NCBI GenBank assembly: GCA_002695005.1
Contig: NZNT01000002.1
Location: 41,129-105,128 of the forward strand
Length of the DNA stretch: 64,000 nucleotides
Direction of reading: 5' to 3'
Source: Maritimibacter sp.
Lineage (GTDB): Bacteria; Pseudomonadota; Alphaproteobacteria; Rhodobacterales; Rhodobacteraceae
The translations under genes and the position numbers were made by a program. Every line of letters begins with the position of its first letter. Positions within the stretch are counted from its first letter, which is position 1. Below, in pieces: positions 42,952-53,953 of this stretch. The notes beneath the pieces are model-generated. The model made no database searches. It saw only the letters and a list, made by a program, of their open reading frames with translations, and was not told the origin of the DNA.

Positions 42952-44196
42952 TCAGTCTCCGATGAACAAAAGCGCTGGGGTTTCGAGAAGCTGCTTCAGC
43001 CGGGCGATGAATACCGCTGCGTCCCAGCCATCGACCACACGGTGATCGAAGGACCCGGAGAGGTTCATCATCGTGCGCGGCACGAAATCCCGACCGTCCC
43101 ATATCGGCCGCACGGCCATCTTGTTGACGCCGACCACGGCGACCTCCGGCAGGTTCAGGATCGGCGTCGTCGCAATCGCGCCCAGTGGACCGAGAGACGA
43201 GATGGTGATGGTGGAGCCTTCCAGATCGCCCTTGGCAATCGTTCCGTCCCGCGCGGCACCGCTCACGTCACGCAAACGGTCGGCCATGTCCCACGGGGTC
43301 ATCGCCTCTGCATGATGGAGGACGGGGACCATGAGGCCACGGTCGGTCTGGGTCGCGACACCGATATGGACGGCCTCATGCTGCCGGATGATCCCCTCGT
43401 CTGAGAGGTAGTGCGCGTTGAGGCCCGGCTGTTCGTTTACCGCTATGACGATAGCGAGCCCGATAAAGGGAATGACGGTCAGCTTGCCACGGCCCGTGTC
43501 ATTGAGCGCCTTGCGGGTGGCTTCGAGTTCGGTGACGTCGACCTCTTCGATGATCGAGAAGTGCGGTGCTTCGGACTTGGCCGTCTGCATCCGGCCCGCG
43601 ATGACACGGCGCAGGCCCGTGACCTTGAGGTCGGTCACTCCGGTCTTGCGCGGGGTCTGGGTCTGGGGTGCGGCCAAGTGGTCTTCGAGATCGTCATAGA
43701 GGATGCGGCCACCCGGACCCGAGCCTGTAACATCTTCGAGCGCAATCCCCATTTCGCGGGCGCGTTGCCGGACCCACGGCGCGGCGGCGGGTCGCGTGCC
43801 GTGGCTGAGCGGCGGCGTTTTGGGCGCGCTTTTTTGTTCGTGCTGCGGTACCGGTTCCGGCGTTTTGGTCCTATCTGACAGTGCGTCCCGGTCGGTGTCT
43901 TGTTCTAGTTCTTTTTCGACTTTCAGTTCGGGCTTTTGGTTGGCGACAACATCTCCCTGCGTCGCCAAAGCCACCAGAGCCGATCCGACCGCCAGCGTAT
44001 CGCCGACCTCGCACCCAAGACGCGCGACCGTTCCTGCGACCGGCGCGGGGATTTCGACGGCGGCCTTGTCGGTCATGACGACGGCGAGCACGTCATCCTC
44101 CTGCACCACGTCGCCCACAGCCACGGACCATTCCGTCAGTTCCGCCTCGGTGACGCCCTCGCCGATGTCCGGCAATTTGACAATGTGTTCTCCCAT
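42952..44196 (-). CDS. bkdB: Branched-chain 2-oxoacid dehydrogenase E2, dihydrolipoyl acyltransferase
   Basis: 414 residues. An N-terminal lipoyl domain (MGEHIVKLPDIGEGVTEAEL, lipoylated Lys in VVMTDKAAVEI) is followed by a Pro/Lys-rich linker, a peripheral-subunit-binding domain (WVRQRAREMGIALEDVTGSGPGGR) and a catalytic domain with SFDHRVVDGWDA. It transfers the acyl group to CoA. The chosen ATG lies one base after the bkdA2 stop; upstream in-frame codons belong to that gene. Confidence 0.95.
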   Translation of the reverse strand: MGEHIVKLPDIGEGVTEAELTEWSVAVGDVVQEDDVLAVVMTDKAAVEIPAPVAGTVARLGCEVGDTLAVGSALVALATQGDVVANQKPELKVEKELEQDTDRDALSDRTKTPEPVPQHEQKSAPKTPPLSHGTRPAAAPWVRQRAREMGIALEDVTGSGPGGRILYDDLEDHLAAPQTQTPRKTGVTDLKVTGLRRVIAGRMQTAKSEAPHFSIIEEVDVTELEATRKALNDTGRGKLTVIPFIGLAIVIAVNEQPGLNAHYLSDEGIIRQHEAVHIGVATQTDRGLMVPVLHHAEAMTPWDMADRLRDVSGAARDGTIAKGDLEGSTITISSLGPLGAIATTPILNLPEVAVVGVNKMAVRPIWDGRDFVPRTMMNLSGSFDHRVVDGWDAAVFIARLKQLLETPALLFIGD

Positions 44197-44197
44197 C

Positions 44198-45211
44198 TCA
44201 GGCCTCCAGCAGCGCTTCAATGTTCCGCAAGACCCGCTCGGGGCCGGGGAAATAGTCCCATTCACCCGCGTGCGGGTACGGCGTGTCCCAGCCCGCCACG
44301 CGCTTCACCGGCGCCTCTAGGTGATAAAAGCATTCCTCCTGCACCTGCGCGGTTAGCTCCGCGCCGAAACCGCTTGTCAGCGTCGCTTCGTGCAGGACAA
44401 GACATCGCCCGGTGCGCTTGACCGAGGCGACCACGGAATCGATGTCGAGCGGGACGAGCGTGCGCAGGTCGATGACATCCGCCGACAGCCCCGCGTCAGT
44501 GACGACACCCAGCGCGACGTGAACCATGGTTCCGTAGGTCACGATCGTCAGATCCTCGCCGTGCGACCGAAGCATTGCCTTACCCAACGGCACGGGCGTA
44601 TGGCCCTCTGGCACGTCGCCAAGTTCGTGTTTCTTCCAGCCGACCAAAGGGCGGTCGTGGTGACCGTCGAACGGGCCGTTGTAGATACGCTTGGGTTCCA
44701 AAAAGATCACTGGGTCCGGGTCTTCGATAGCAGCGAGCAGCAGGCCCTTGGCATCCGCTGGTGTCGAAGGCACAACGGTCTTCAGCCCAGCGACATGTGT
44801 AAACAGCGCCTCCGGGCTTTGGCTGTGGGTCTGTGCGCCGAAGATGCCACCGCCCGTGGGCATGCGGACCACCATGGGGCAAGTGAACTCCCCCGCCGAA
44901 CGGTAGCGCAGGCGAGCCGCCTCGGACACGAGCTGGTCATAAGCGGGGTACATGTAATCCGCGAACTGGATCTCGACCACGGGCCGTATATCGTTGGCCG
45001 CCATGCCGATCGCGGTGCCGACGATGCCCAGCTCGCTGATCGGGGTGTCGAAGCACCGGGTCGCGCCGAATTTCTTCTGCAGTCCCGCCGTGCAGCGAAA
45101 GACGCCGCCGAAAAAGCCCACATCCTCGCCGAACACGACCACGCGGTCGTCGCGGGCCATGGCGATGTCGTGCGCTTCGCGGATCGCTTCAATCATTGTC
45201 ATATGCGCCAT
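44198..45211 (-). CDS. bkdA2: Branched-chain 2-oxoacid dehydrogenase E1 beta subunit
   Basis: 337 residues starting MAHMTMIEAIREAHDIAMA. The transketolase-type pyrimidine-binding domain (GEDVGFFGGVFRCTAGLQKKFG, DTPISELGIVGTAIGMA) and a C-terminal domain (LRTLVPLDIDSVVASVKRTGR) are complete. Together with the alpha subunit it decarboxylates 2-oxo acids derived from valine, leucine and isoleucine, or related substrates. It begins one base after bkdA1 ends. Confidence 0.95.
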   Translation of the reverse strand: MAHMTMIEAIREAHDIAMARDDRVVVFGEDVGFFGGVFRCTAGLQKKFGATRCFDTPISELGIVGTAIGMAANDIRPVVEIQFADYMYPAYDQLVSEAARLRYRSAGEFTCPMVVRMPTGGGIFGAQTHSQSPEALFTHVAGLKTVVPSTPADAKGLLLAAIEDPDPVIFLEPKRIYNGPFDGHHDRPLVGWKKHELGDVPEGHTPVPLGKAMLRSHGEDLTIVTYGTMVHVALGVVTDAGLSADVIDLRTLVPLDIDSVVASVKRTGRCLVLHEATLTSGFGAELTAQVQEECFYHLEAPVKRVAGWDTPYPHAGEWDYFPGPERVLRNIEALLEA

Positions 45212-45212
45212 G

Positions 45213-47273
<2,061 letters not shown>

Positions 47274-47277
<4 letters not shown>

Positions 47278-47969
47278 GCGTCGGTCAGGCCGACGAGTTC
47301 GGCAAGATTGTCAGTGCGGTCGAGTTCTTCGATCTGGCCTCGGTGCACGATCGCGCCCCGGTCCATCACGACAAAACGGTCGGCCAGATCGCGTGCGATG
47401 TCGATGCGTTGTTCGACCAGCAGGATGCCGAGCGAATTATCTACCGTCAACGCACGCATCGCCCGGACAAGTTGCTCGATGACGACTGGGGCAAGCCCCT
47501 CGGATGGCTCGTCCATAAGCAGCACTTGGGGGTTGCCGACCAGCGCCCGGGCGATAGCGAGCATCTGTTGTTCGCCGCCCGACAGTTGTCCGCCAAGGCT
47601 CCCGATCCGCGCGGCAAGGCCAGGGAACAGGTCGAGCACCTTTTCGCGAGTCCAGACCCCGGGGCGCCGCGAAATCAGTAGATGCTCGTCCACCGTCAGA
47701 CTCTTGAACACCTCCCGCTCCTGGGGGACGTGGCCTATCCCGTGCGCGACACGCCGGTGCAATTTGGCCGCTGCAAGGTCGGTTTCGCCCAGACGAACCG
47801 ATCCGCCGAGCCGCCGTGCCCGACCGCTGAGAAGTTCGAGTAGGGTCGATTTTCCCACGCCGTTGCGCCCGATGATGGCGAGCGTTTCACCCTTAGCGAG
47901 GTCAAGGGACAGATCCTCAACCACCACGGTCGGACCCCAGCCCCCAGTCAGATTGCGCACTTCAAGCAT
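47274..47969 (-). CDS. livF: Branched-chain-type ABC transporter ATP-binding protein LivF
   Basis: 231 residues with Walker A GRNGVGKST, signature LSGGEQQMLAIARAL and Walker B VLLMDEPSEGLAP, the set typical of LivF. It powers the HAAT-type importer encoded upstream. It overlaps livG by 8 bases and is the last gene of the five-gene transporter operon. Confidence 0.93.
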
Positions 47970-48726
47970 TCTGGGCCTCCACTTCGCCGCCGCCTAGATA
48001 GACGCGCTTGACCTCGTCCGAAGACATGACGTCGCGCAGCGGGCCGTCGATCAGGACGGTGCCGTGCACTAGGACGGTCACGTCGGTCGCGACCCGGCGC
48101 ACAAGCTCCATATCGTGTTCGATGATCAGGAGCGCGAGGGACGGGTCGAGTTCTTCGATCACCCGTAGAAGCAGGTCAAGTTCCCCAGTGGGAATGCCCG
48201 CCGCCGGTTCGTCCAGCAACAGGATCTTCGGGTCGAGTGCGAGCGCGATGGCGATCTCGATCAGGCGCTGTTGGCCGTAGGCGAGTTCCGAGACCAGCCG
48301 ATCCGCGTGCGGCTCGAGCCGGACCTTTCGAATGAGGTCCATGGCGCGGTCGATGCTGCCTTTATCGCGGCCCGCCGCACGGAACGGGTTCACCCCCATG
48401 CGGCGGTTCTGGCTGACGGCGAGATAGACGTTTTCGAGAACCGTCATATCGGTGAACAGGTTCGAGATCTGGAACGTACGCACCAGCCCCGTACGGGTGC
48501 GTTTCGCGGGGGCAAGGCGCGTCACGTCCTCGCCCCCGATGAACACCTGACCCGAGGTGGGCGCAATTACGCCGGACAATTGGCCGACGAGCGTGGTCTT
48601 GCCCGCACCGTTTGGCCCGATTAGGGCATGGCGCGCGCCGGGTGCCAGTTTCAGGTTCACGCCGTTGGTGACGTGAAGCGCGCCGAAATATTTGTGCAAG
48701 TCGCGTGCTTCGAGCATGTAGGTCAT
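47962..48726 (-). CDS. livG: Branched-chain-type ABC transporter ATP-binding protein LivG
   Basis: 254 residues with Walker A GPNGAGKTT, signature LAYGQQRLIEIAIALALDP, Walker B ILLLDEPAAGI and the LivG-type C-terminal extension. It pairs with LivF under the LivH/LivM permeases. Its start overlaps the livM stop as ATGA; a second ATG nine bases later (MLEARDLHKYFG) is an alternative start. Confidence 0.93.
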   Translation of the reverse strand: MTYMLEARDLHKYFGALHVTNGVNLKLAPGARHALIGPNGAGKTTLVGQLSGVIAPTSGQVFIGGEDVTRLAPAKRTRTGLVRTFQISNLFTDMTVLENVYLAVSQNRRMGVNPFRAAGRDKGSIDRAMDLIRKVRLEPHADRLVSELAYGQQRLIEIAIALALDPKILLLDEPAAGIPTGELDLLLRVIEELDPSLALLIIEHDMELVRRVATDVTVLVHGTVLIDGPLRDVMSSDEVKRVYLGGGEVEAQNA

Positions 48727-49742
48727 TCGCCCGGCTCCAGTTTTTCGCTTGTGGCGGGGTCATAGGCCGGGCGTGCGGGGCGCACCCGGAGCCATGCCTT
48801 TTCAGCGATGCCGAGCAGACCGCCCTTGCCGAACCGAACAACGAGCACCAGGAGAACCCCGATGGCCAGCATCCAGAAATACGGATCCCACTGCTGGGCG
48901 AGGTATTGCACGATCATATAGACGGCTGCCCCAATGATAGCGCCGTAGATGCGCCCGAGGCCGCCGAGCACGATCATCGCAAGCGCGAAGACGCCAAGGT
49001 CCACCGTCAGCGTTTCAAGCGAGACGAAATTGTTGGTCTGCGCATAAAGCGCGCCAGCTATGCCGGCCAGAAAAGCGCTGTAGGTGTAGATGATCACCTG
49101 TTGCTTCAGCACTGGCGCGCCCATCACGCGCATCCTGAGTTCGTTCTGGCGAATGCCCTGCAGGGCCATGCCGAAGGACGACGAAACGACGATGCGCGAG
49201 ACGATGACCAGCAGGACGAGCCAGGCGAGGACGTAGAGATAGCTCGTCGTGCCCCAGATCGACCATTTGAACAGGCCCAGCACCGGCTCGAACGTAAGGT
49301 TCGGCAAACCGTCGTGCCCACCCGTGAGCCATGACATCTTATTCGCAGCCTCGTGTGCGATGGCCGCAATGGCGACCGTGACCATGATGAGCGGCAGGTG
49401 TTTGAGGCGCAGGACGAATGGCCCGGTGAGAACGGCGAGCACCGCCGCCATGGCCCCTGCGATCAGGGCGGCCGCGATCGGCGCGTCGATCCCGGCCATG
49501 GACAATTTCGCAGCACCATAGGCCCCGACCCCGAAGAAAACGGAATGGCCGAGCGTGACGATGCCCGCATAGCCGATGACGAGGTCCAGCGAGACCGCGA
49601 AAATCGCCATCACCAGCACCGCCGCGCCAAGCGTAAGGTAGCCGGGGAAAAGGTAGAAACACCCGATGGCCACGATCAGCGGCACCAGTTCCCACAGCGA
49701 GAAGCGGTGACGGTTGAGGAAGCGTGCGTTTGGCATGTCCAT
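48723..49742 (-). CDS. livM: Branched-chain-type ABC transporter permease LivM
   Basis: 339 residues with about nine to ten helices. LivM-type motifs include YLTLGAAVLVMAIFAVSLDLVIGYAGIVTLGHSVFFGVGAYGAA and the EAA-like segment GQGIRQNELRMRVMG. It shares one base with the livH stop. The transported compound may be a branched amino acid or, as with many relatives in catabolic clusters, an aromatic or other carboxylate. Confidence 0.92.
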   Translation of the reverse strand: MDMPNARFLNRHRFSLWELVPLIVAIGCFYLFPGYLTLGAAVLVMAIFAVSLDLVIGYAGIVTLGHSVFFGVGAYGAAKLSMAGIDAPIAAALIAGAMAAVLAVLTGPFVLRLKHLPLIMVTVAIAAIAHEAANKMSWLTGGHDGLPNLTFEPVLGLFKWSIWGTTSYLYVLAWLVLLVIVSRIVVSSSFGMALQGIRQNELRMRVMGAPVLKQQVIIYTYSAFLAGIAGALYAQTNNFVSLETLTVDLGVFALAMIVLGGLGRIYGAIIGAAVYMIVQYLAQQWDPYFWMLAIGVLLVLVVRFGKGGLLGIAEKAWLRVRPARPAYDPATSEKLEPGE

Positions 49743-50620
49743 CAGGCAGCCCTCTTCGTGAACAGACCCTCGGGGCGCAGCACCATGAGCACGACGAGGA
49801 CGATGTAGATGATAAATCCGCCCAAGCTGGGGACGAGGAAGCGGCCCGCGGTATCGACGATCCCGACCAGCACCGCAACGGCGAGCGAGGCGCGCATATT
49901 GCCGAACCCCGACAGCGCCACGACGACCAGCACAAGGACAAGGTATTTCATCGGATAGTAGGGTTCGAGCGGCAGCATCCCTGCGCCGATGGCTCCGCCG
50001 AGGGCAGCCAGACCGCTCCCGATCCCGAAGGCGATGATGAACACGCGGTTCACGTTGATCCCGATCACGCGGGTCATCGACGGGTTGTCCACGGCGGCGC
50101 GCAGCTTGGCCCCGAACGAGGTCTTCTCAAACATGATCCAAAGGCCGACTACGACGATCAGTCCCATGGCGATGACAAACAGCCGGTAGATCTCGAAGTT
50201 GCGGATACCCAGGTCGACGTTGCCAGTCAGGTAGTCCGGCAGGTTGATCGGGTAGACGTTCGGCCCGAAGAAGATCGTCAGCCCGCCGATGACGATGAAG
50301 TTGATGCCGATCGTCATCAGCACCTGATCCAGCTCGGGTGCGCCATAAAGGTTCACGAAGACCAGACGCTCCAGCACCACTGACAATGCGACCACACCTG
50401 CCACAGCAGCCACCACGGCCAGCGGGAATGGTATCCCGAAGTTGGTCATCACGCCCACCGCGATATAGCCGCCGATGGCCGCAAAAGCGCCGTGGGCGAG
50501 GTTCATCACCCGCATCAGGCCCATGGTGATTACGAGGCCGATGGAAATGATGAACAGGACAAGTCCATAGGACACGCCATATAGCAGGATGAATGTTAGA
50601 GAAGAGGCGGCGCTGGCCAT
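49742..50620 (-). CDS. livH: Branched-chain-type ABC transporter permease LivH
   Basis: 292 residues, about eight helices. Typical motifs are YGLVLFIISIGLVITMGLMRVMNLAHGAFAAIGGY and GLAALGGAIGAG. It forms the membrane channel with LivM. A GGGGAGC site lies before the ATG. It is separated from the binding-protein gene by 90 bases that hold a strong hairpin. Confidence 0.92.
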   Translation of the reverse strand: MASAASSLTFILLYGVSYGLVLFIISIGLVITMGLMRVMNLAHGAFAAIGGYIAVGVMTNFGIPFPLAVVAAVAGVVALSVVLERLVFVNLYGAPELDQVLMTIGINFIVIGGLTIFFGPNVYPINLPDYLTGNVDLGIRNFEIYRLFVIAMGLIVVVGLWIMFEKTSFGAKLRAAVDNPSMTRVIGINVNRVFIIAFGIGSGLAALGGAIGAGMLPLEPYYPMKYLVLVLVVVALSGFGNMRASLAVAVLVGIVDTAGRFLVPSLGGFIIYIVLVVLMVLRPEGLFTKRAA

Positions 50621-50659
50621 GAAGGTGCTCCCCGTTTCGTCCGGACCGTCAATGCGAAG

Positions 50660-50691
50660 GTCCGCGGCACATCCGATGATGCCCCGCGGAC
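50660..50691 (-). terminator. Intercistronic hairpin after the ABC binding-protein gene
   Basis: GTCCGCGG and CCGCGGAC form a perfect 8-base outer stem over a 16-base interior that can pair further (GGCA/TGCC). It lies 20 bases after the binding-protein stop and has no U tract, so it likely allows partial read-through into livH. Confidence 0.6.
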
Positions 50692-50710
50692 TGTGTTATG
50701 ACGAGGGCGT

Positions 50711-51877
50711 TCAGCTTCCCGAGATCGGGTGGACCTGCGGGATGGTGTCGACGACCACATTGCGCAACTGGCCGTCCACGTCCTCGACCCGCCGGATAAC
50801 GAAGTCCTGGATCGGTTCCCGGCTTTCGGCGTCGAGTGTGATCTTGCCGCGCGGGCTGGCCCAGGAATAGCCCGACAATTTCTCCATCACGGCGTCACCG
50901 TCGAAGTCTGCACCCATCTCTTCCGCGACGGCATAGATCAGCGCCATGGCGTCATAGGCGCCCAGCGTGAACGTGCTTGGCAGGACATCCTCACCGAATT
51001 TCGCCTGAAGGCCGCCCACGAATGCTGCGTTCTCAGGGTTATCAAGCGATTCCGAGTAGTAGATTGCGGAGTGGAAACCCTTGATCGTTCCGTCGAAAAG
51101 GTGGATGTCGCTGTCTTCGGCTTCGCCTTGGCCCATGATCAGCGTGTCCTCCATCATTCCCCGCGCCGCCAGCGCCTTGACCATCGATACCGCTTGCGCC
51201 CCAGGCGGGATGAACAGCTGGACCATATCCGGCTGCGCTTCGGCGATCCGTTCCGCGAAGGGAGAGAAATCGACAGTGGACAGCGGGACGTTGTCCGACC
51301 CGGTTACTGTACCGCCTGCCGACTCGAAAGCTGGTTTGAACGCGTTGGCTACGTCATGGCCGGGTGCGTAATCGGCAACTGCTACGTAGGCGCTTTCCAT
51401 TCCGTTCTCGCGCGCCCATTTTGCAGCAACTTGAGCGTTGGTCGCGATGTTCTGACCTAGGCGCACGAAATAAGGCGAGGCCTCCATCAGCGCGGGCGAT
51501 GCCACGTGTGGCAGAAATGTCGGGATCTGCACTTCGTTGATGACGGGCGCAGCGGCGGCGGCGGACGGCGAGATGCCGAAGCCAACCAAGGCCTGAACAC
51601 GTTCGCGCACGATCAACTCCTGCGCCATCTGTTTGGCGTTGGCCGGGTTGCCCATTGTGTCGCGGTAGACCACCTCGATGGTGGTGTCGCCGGCAGTGTC
51701 GCCGTTCAGTTCCATGAACGTCTCGATGCCATGGCGCCACTGTTCGCCCATGACCGCAAGCGGCCCTGTCATTGGCCCGACAACCCCGACCTTGAGCGTG
51801 TCGGCCATTGCCGTCGTACTGATCAGTAGGCCAGCCACGACCGTTATCGTCCCAAGACGATTTCCTTGAGTAACCAT
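50711..51877 (-). CDS. Branched-chain-type ABC transporter substrate-binding protein
   Basis: 388 residues with a Sec signal (GTITVVAGLLISTTAMADTLK). The mature protein is a Leu/Ile/Val-binding-type periplasmic fold (KVGVVGPMTGPLAVMGEQWRHGIETFMELNG). GGGAGGAAATC precedes the ATG. Its promoter carries operator ACCTTCCATGGAAGAT over the -10, so it belongs to the same regulon as the Rieske oxygenases. Its ligand is therefore more likely the cluster's growth substrate than a plain amino acid; this is inference. Confidence 0.92.
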   Translation of the reverse strand: MVTQGNRLGTITVVAGLLISTTAMADTLKVGVVGPMTGPLAVMGEQWRHGIETFMELNGDTAGDTTIEVVYRDTMGNPANAKQMAQELIVRERVQALVGFGISPSAAAAAPVINEVQIPTFLPHVASPALMEASPYFVRLGQNIATNAQVAAKWARENGMESAYVAVADYAPGHDVANAFKPAFESAGGTVTGSDNVPLSTVDFSPFAERIAEAQPDMVQLFIPPGAQAVSMVKALAARGMMEDTLIMGQGEAEDSDIHLFDGTIKGFHSAIYYSESLDNPENAAFVGGLQAKFGEDVLPSTFTLGAYDAMALIYAVAEEMGADFDGDAVMEKLSGYSWASPRGKITLDAESREPIQDFVIRRVEDVDGQLRNVVVDTIPQVHPISGS

Positions 51878-52003
51878 GATTTCCTCCCTGTTCGCGCTAT
51901 TGCCGAGGCTCTCCGGAACCCGGTCACGCATCTTTGTCAGGCCAGTTTTTTCCTCGCTCCCGGGCAGAACCAGAAAGTGTCCACCCTATAACAAAACCAT
52001 CTG

Positions 52004-52019
52004 ACCTTCCATGGAAGAT
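52004..52019. promoter_or_regulatory. ATCTTCCATGGAAGAT operator, ABC transporter promoter
   Basis: ACCTTCCATGGAAGAT has one mismatch to the core. On the minus strand it overlaps the CATCTT -10 of the transporter promoter. It is 54 bases from the second copy at 52058, about five helical turns. Confidence 0.7.
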
Positions 52020-52043
52020 GAAACGGATGCACCTTCAGGTCAA
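52015..52043 (-). promoter_or_regulatory. Promoter of the ABC transporter operon
   Basis: On the minus strand TTGACC (52043-52038), a 17-base spacer and CATCTT (52020-52015) form a sigma-70-like promoter whose -10 is part of the operator. The same arrangement is seen at the oxygenase promoters. Confidence 0.6.
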
Positions 52044-52057
52044 GAAGATTCTTGAAT

Positions 52058-52073
52058 ATCTTCCATGGATGAT
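52058..52073. promoter_or_regulatory. ATCTTCCATGGAAGAT operator, marR promoter
   Basis: ATCTTCCATGGATGAT has one mismatch to the core. TATCTT at 52057-52062 may be the marR -10, with TTCAGG 17 bases before it as a poor -35. This fits autoregulation. Confidence 0.6.
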
Positions 52074-52266
52074 GATGCTGCGTCTGCGAAGCAGCCCGGT
52101 CGACCCCAGACGTAGGTCTGTCGCAAGCGGCTGCAATTTCGCTCGATCCGCCAGAAGCGTTGTTCGGGCGCAAACGGGACACTATGATCCCGTGAAATCG
52201 AATGGAGGACTGCGCGAATGCAGTCGCGGAGGGAAAGAAGCGGGATTGGCACGGACATTGAATGAC

Positions 52267-52782
52267 ATGACTCAAGCGTGGCGCCGGGAGCGCCCTGACC
52301 TGAACCTCAACCCGTTCATTGTGGCAGCGGCGATCAAGCAGATCGACACCTCGATGGAGGCCGCGTTCCGCGATCTTAGCCAGACCGGATATTCCATCGG
52401 GCCGAGCGACCTGCGCATCCTTCTGGCGCTTCGTCGCAACGGCCCGGACGGTGCGATGCGCCCGACGGATCTGTTCCAGTCCCTGTTCATCACGTCCGGC
52501 GCCGTGACTAAGCAGGTGGACCGCCTGATCCGCAGCAAGCTGGTATCTCGCAAGGTAGACCCAGCCTACAAACGGGGCCGGATCATCTATCTCACAGACG
52601 AGGGACGGCGCGTGGCGGACGAGGCGATCGGGCTGATCTGTTCGCCCGACACCGCATTTGGCCGCTTGGTCGACAGCATGAGCCCGGATGAGCTCGCTCA
52701 GGGGATGGATTTCCTCTACAAGCTTCTCGCCCATTTAGAGAACATCGAAGGCCTACCCCCGGTGGAGAATGCACCGGACTGA
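52267..52782 (+). CDS. MarR-family regulator, predicted master switch of the Rieske cluster
   Basis: 171 residues from MTQAWRRERPDLNLNPF; an in-frame TTG at 52246 with GGAGGGA upstream would add seven residues. The winged helix includes MRPTDLFQSLFITSGAVTKQVDRLIRSKLVSRKVDPAYKRGRIIYLTDEG. The roughly 390-base intergenic region before it holds two copies of the 16-bp operator. It is the only MarR gene in the 40-62 kb cluster, and the operators occur at every main promoter there, so it is the best candidate repressor. The ligand is unknown. Confidence 0.88.
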   Translation: MTQAWRRERPDLNLNPFIVAAAIKQIDTSMEAAFRDLSQTGYSIGPSDLRILLALRRNGPDGAMRPTDLFQSLFITSGAVTKQVDRLIRSKLVSRKVDPAYKRGRIIYLTDEGRRVADEAIGLICSPDTAFGRLVDSMSPDELAQGMDFLYKLLAHLENIEGLPPVENAPD

Positions 52783-52786
52783 ACGC

Positions 52787-53011
52787 CTAACGTTCGAAGC
52801 GGAAACCATCACGGGGAAGGTCTGGGTCGACTTCCAGAAACATGCCGAGAAGGATTAGAGGAAACCCGTTGGCTATTTCGTCGCGCCGGATTTCCGAAAT
52901 GCCGTTGAATATCACGGGATGAACAAACATTCGCGTCGGCAGGCGCCCTTGGCGTTCAGCCTGAACTGCTGCCGGGCAGGCCTCGTCGATGATGTCGTTG
53001 AAACTTATCAC
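52787..53011 (-). CDS. Small protein of unknown function in the Rieske 2 operon
   Basis: 74 residues from GTG (MISFNDIIDEACPAAVQAERQG), with GAGAGGGG upstream. It has no signal peptide, membrane segment or cysteine pair. The sequence MFVHPVIFNGISEIRRDEIANGFPLILLGMFLEVDPDLP shows no family I recognise. It is the last gene of the operon, 15 bases after the esterase, and ends close to the convergent marR. Confidence 0.6.
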   Translation of the reverse strand: MISFNDIIDEACPAAVQAERQGRLPTRMFVHPVIFNGISEIRRDEIANGFPLILLGMFLEVDPDLPRDGFRFER

Positions 53012-53026
53012 GGGATACCCCTCTCG

Positions 53027-53953
53027 TTAAGCTTGCACGGCGCGGCGCACTTCGTCGGCCATCTGGCGCTGCGCGACGATAGCCGCTTCAATTGCCGGAC
53101 GCATCTGGACGAAGGTGTGGATCATGCCTGCGTATCGCGCATGGACCACCCCGACACCTTCGGCCATCAGGCGACGGGTCAGTGCCTCGGAATCGTCGCG
53201 GATCGCATCGCATTCCGCCGAGACCAAAAAAACCGCCGGCAGACCTTTGAACGTCTCGGCCTTGAGCGGCGAAAGACGCCAGTCCGACGGATCGACGCCG
53301 TGGTTCAAAGCATAGGTGCCGAGCGCATGTTTCACGTCGCGGCGGGTCTGAAGGTGGTTCTCGGCGAAGAGGTCCATTGAGGGCCGCTCGACGCTCGCAT
53401 CGACCGCAGGATAGGCCAGCACCTGTTTCGCAATCTCCGGGCCGCCTGCATCCCGCGCCATTAGCGACACCACGAGGGCGAGGTTAGCACCGGCGGATTC
53501 TCCCATCACGACGACGGGGCCTTCAGGCAGGCCAAGCTCCGCGCGGTCCCGGTCCACGGCTACGAGCGCGGCGAAGGCGTCTTCGATCGCGGCGGGGAAC
53601 ACATGCTCGGGTGCGAGCCGGTAATCGACCGAGACCACGGCCGCGCCGGACTCCAACGCCATGAAGCGGCAGACCGGGTCAAAGCTGTCGCGGCTGCCCG
53701 TGATCCAGCCGCCCCCGTGATAGGCGAGGACGACGCCGCGCGCCTGGTTCGGCACGTAGAGCCGGACCGGAATATCGCCCACCGGGCCCGGCAGAGACGT
53801 GTCGCGCACGATCGCCACATCGGGGCCGGGCCGGGACTTGGCGCGGTCCTCCATCATCTGGCGCACATCGGGCAGGGCCCCGTCGGCGAGGACCGACTTG
53901 CCGCGGCTGTGGCCTAGGATGGTTTGGAATGCGGGATCGGTCGGCGTGCTCAT
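53027..53953 (-). CDS. Alpha/beta hydrolase, hormone-sensitive-lipase-type esterase
   Basis: 308 residues. Motifs are the oxyanion-hole HGGGW, nucleophile elbow GESAGANLAL, Asp in AECDAIRDDS and His in YAGMIHTF, the HSL/family IV esterase set. It would hydrolyse a carboxylic ester, possibly of an aromatic substrate or a lactone. The start overlaps the SDR stop as ATGA, so it is part of the Rieske 2 operon. Confidence 0.9.
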   Translation of the reverse strand: MSTPTDPAFQTILGHSRGKSVLADGALPDVRQMMEDRAKSRPGPDVAIVRDTSLPGPVGDIPVRLYVPNQARGVVLAYHGGGWITGSRDSFDPVCRFMALESGAAVVSVDYRLAPEHVFPAAIEDAFAALVAVDRDRAELGLPEGPVVVMGESAGANLALVVSLMARDAGGPEIAKQVLAYPAVDASVERPSMDLFAENHLQTRRDVKHALGTYALNHGVDPSDWRLSPLKAETFKGLPAVFLVSAECDAIRDDSEALTRRLMAEGVGVVHARYAGMIHTFVQMRPAIEAAIVAQRQMADEVRRAVQA

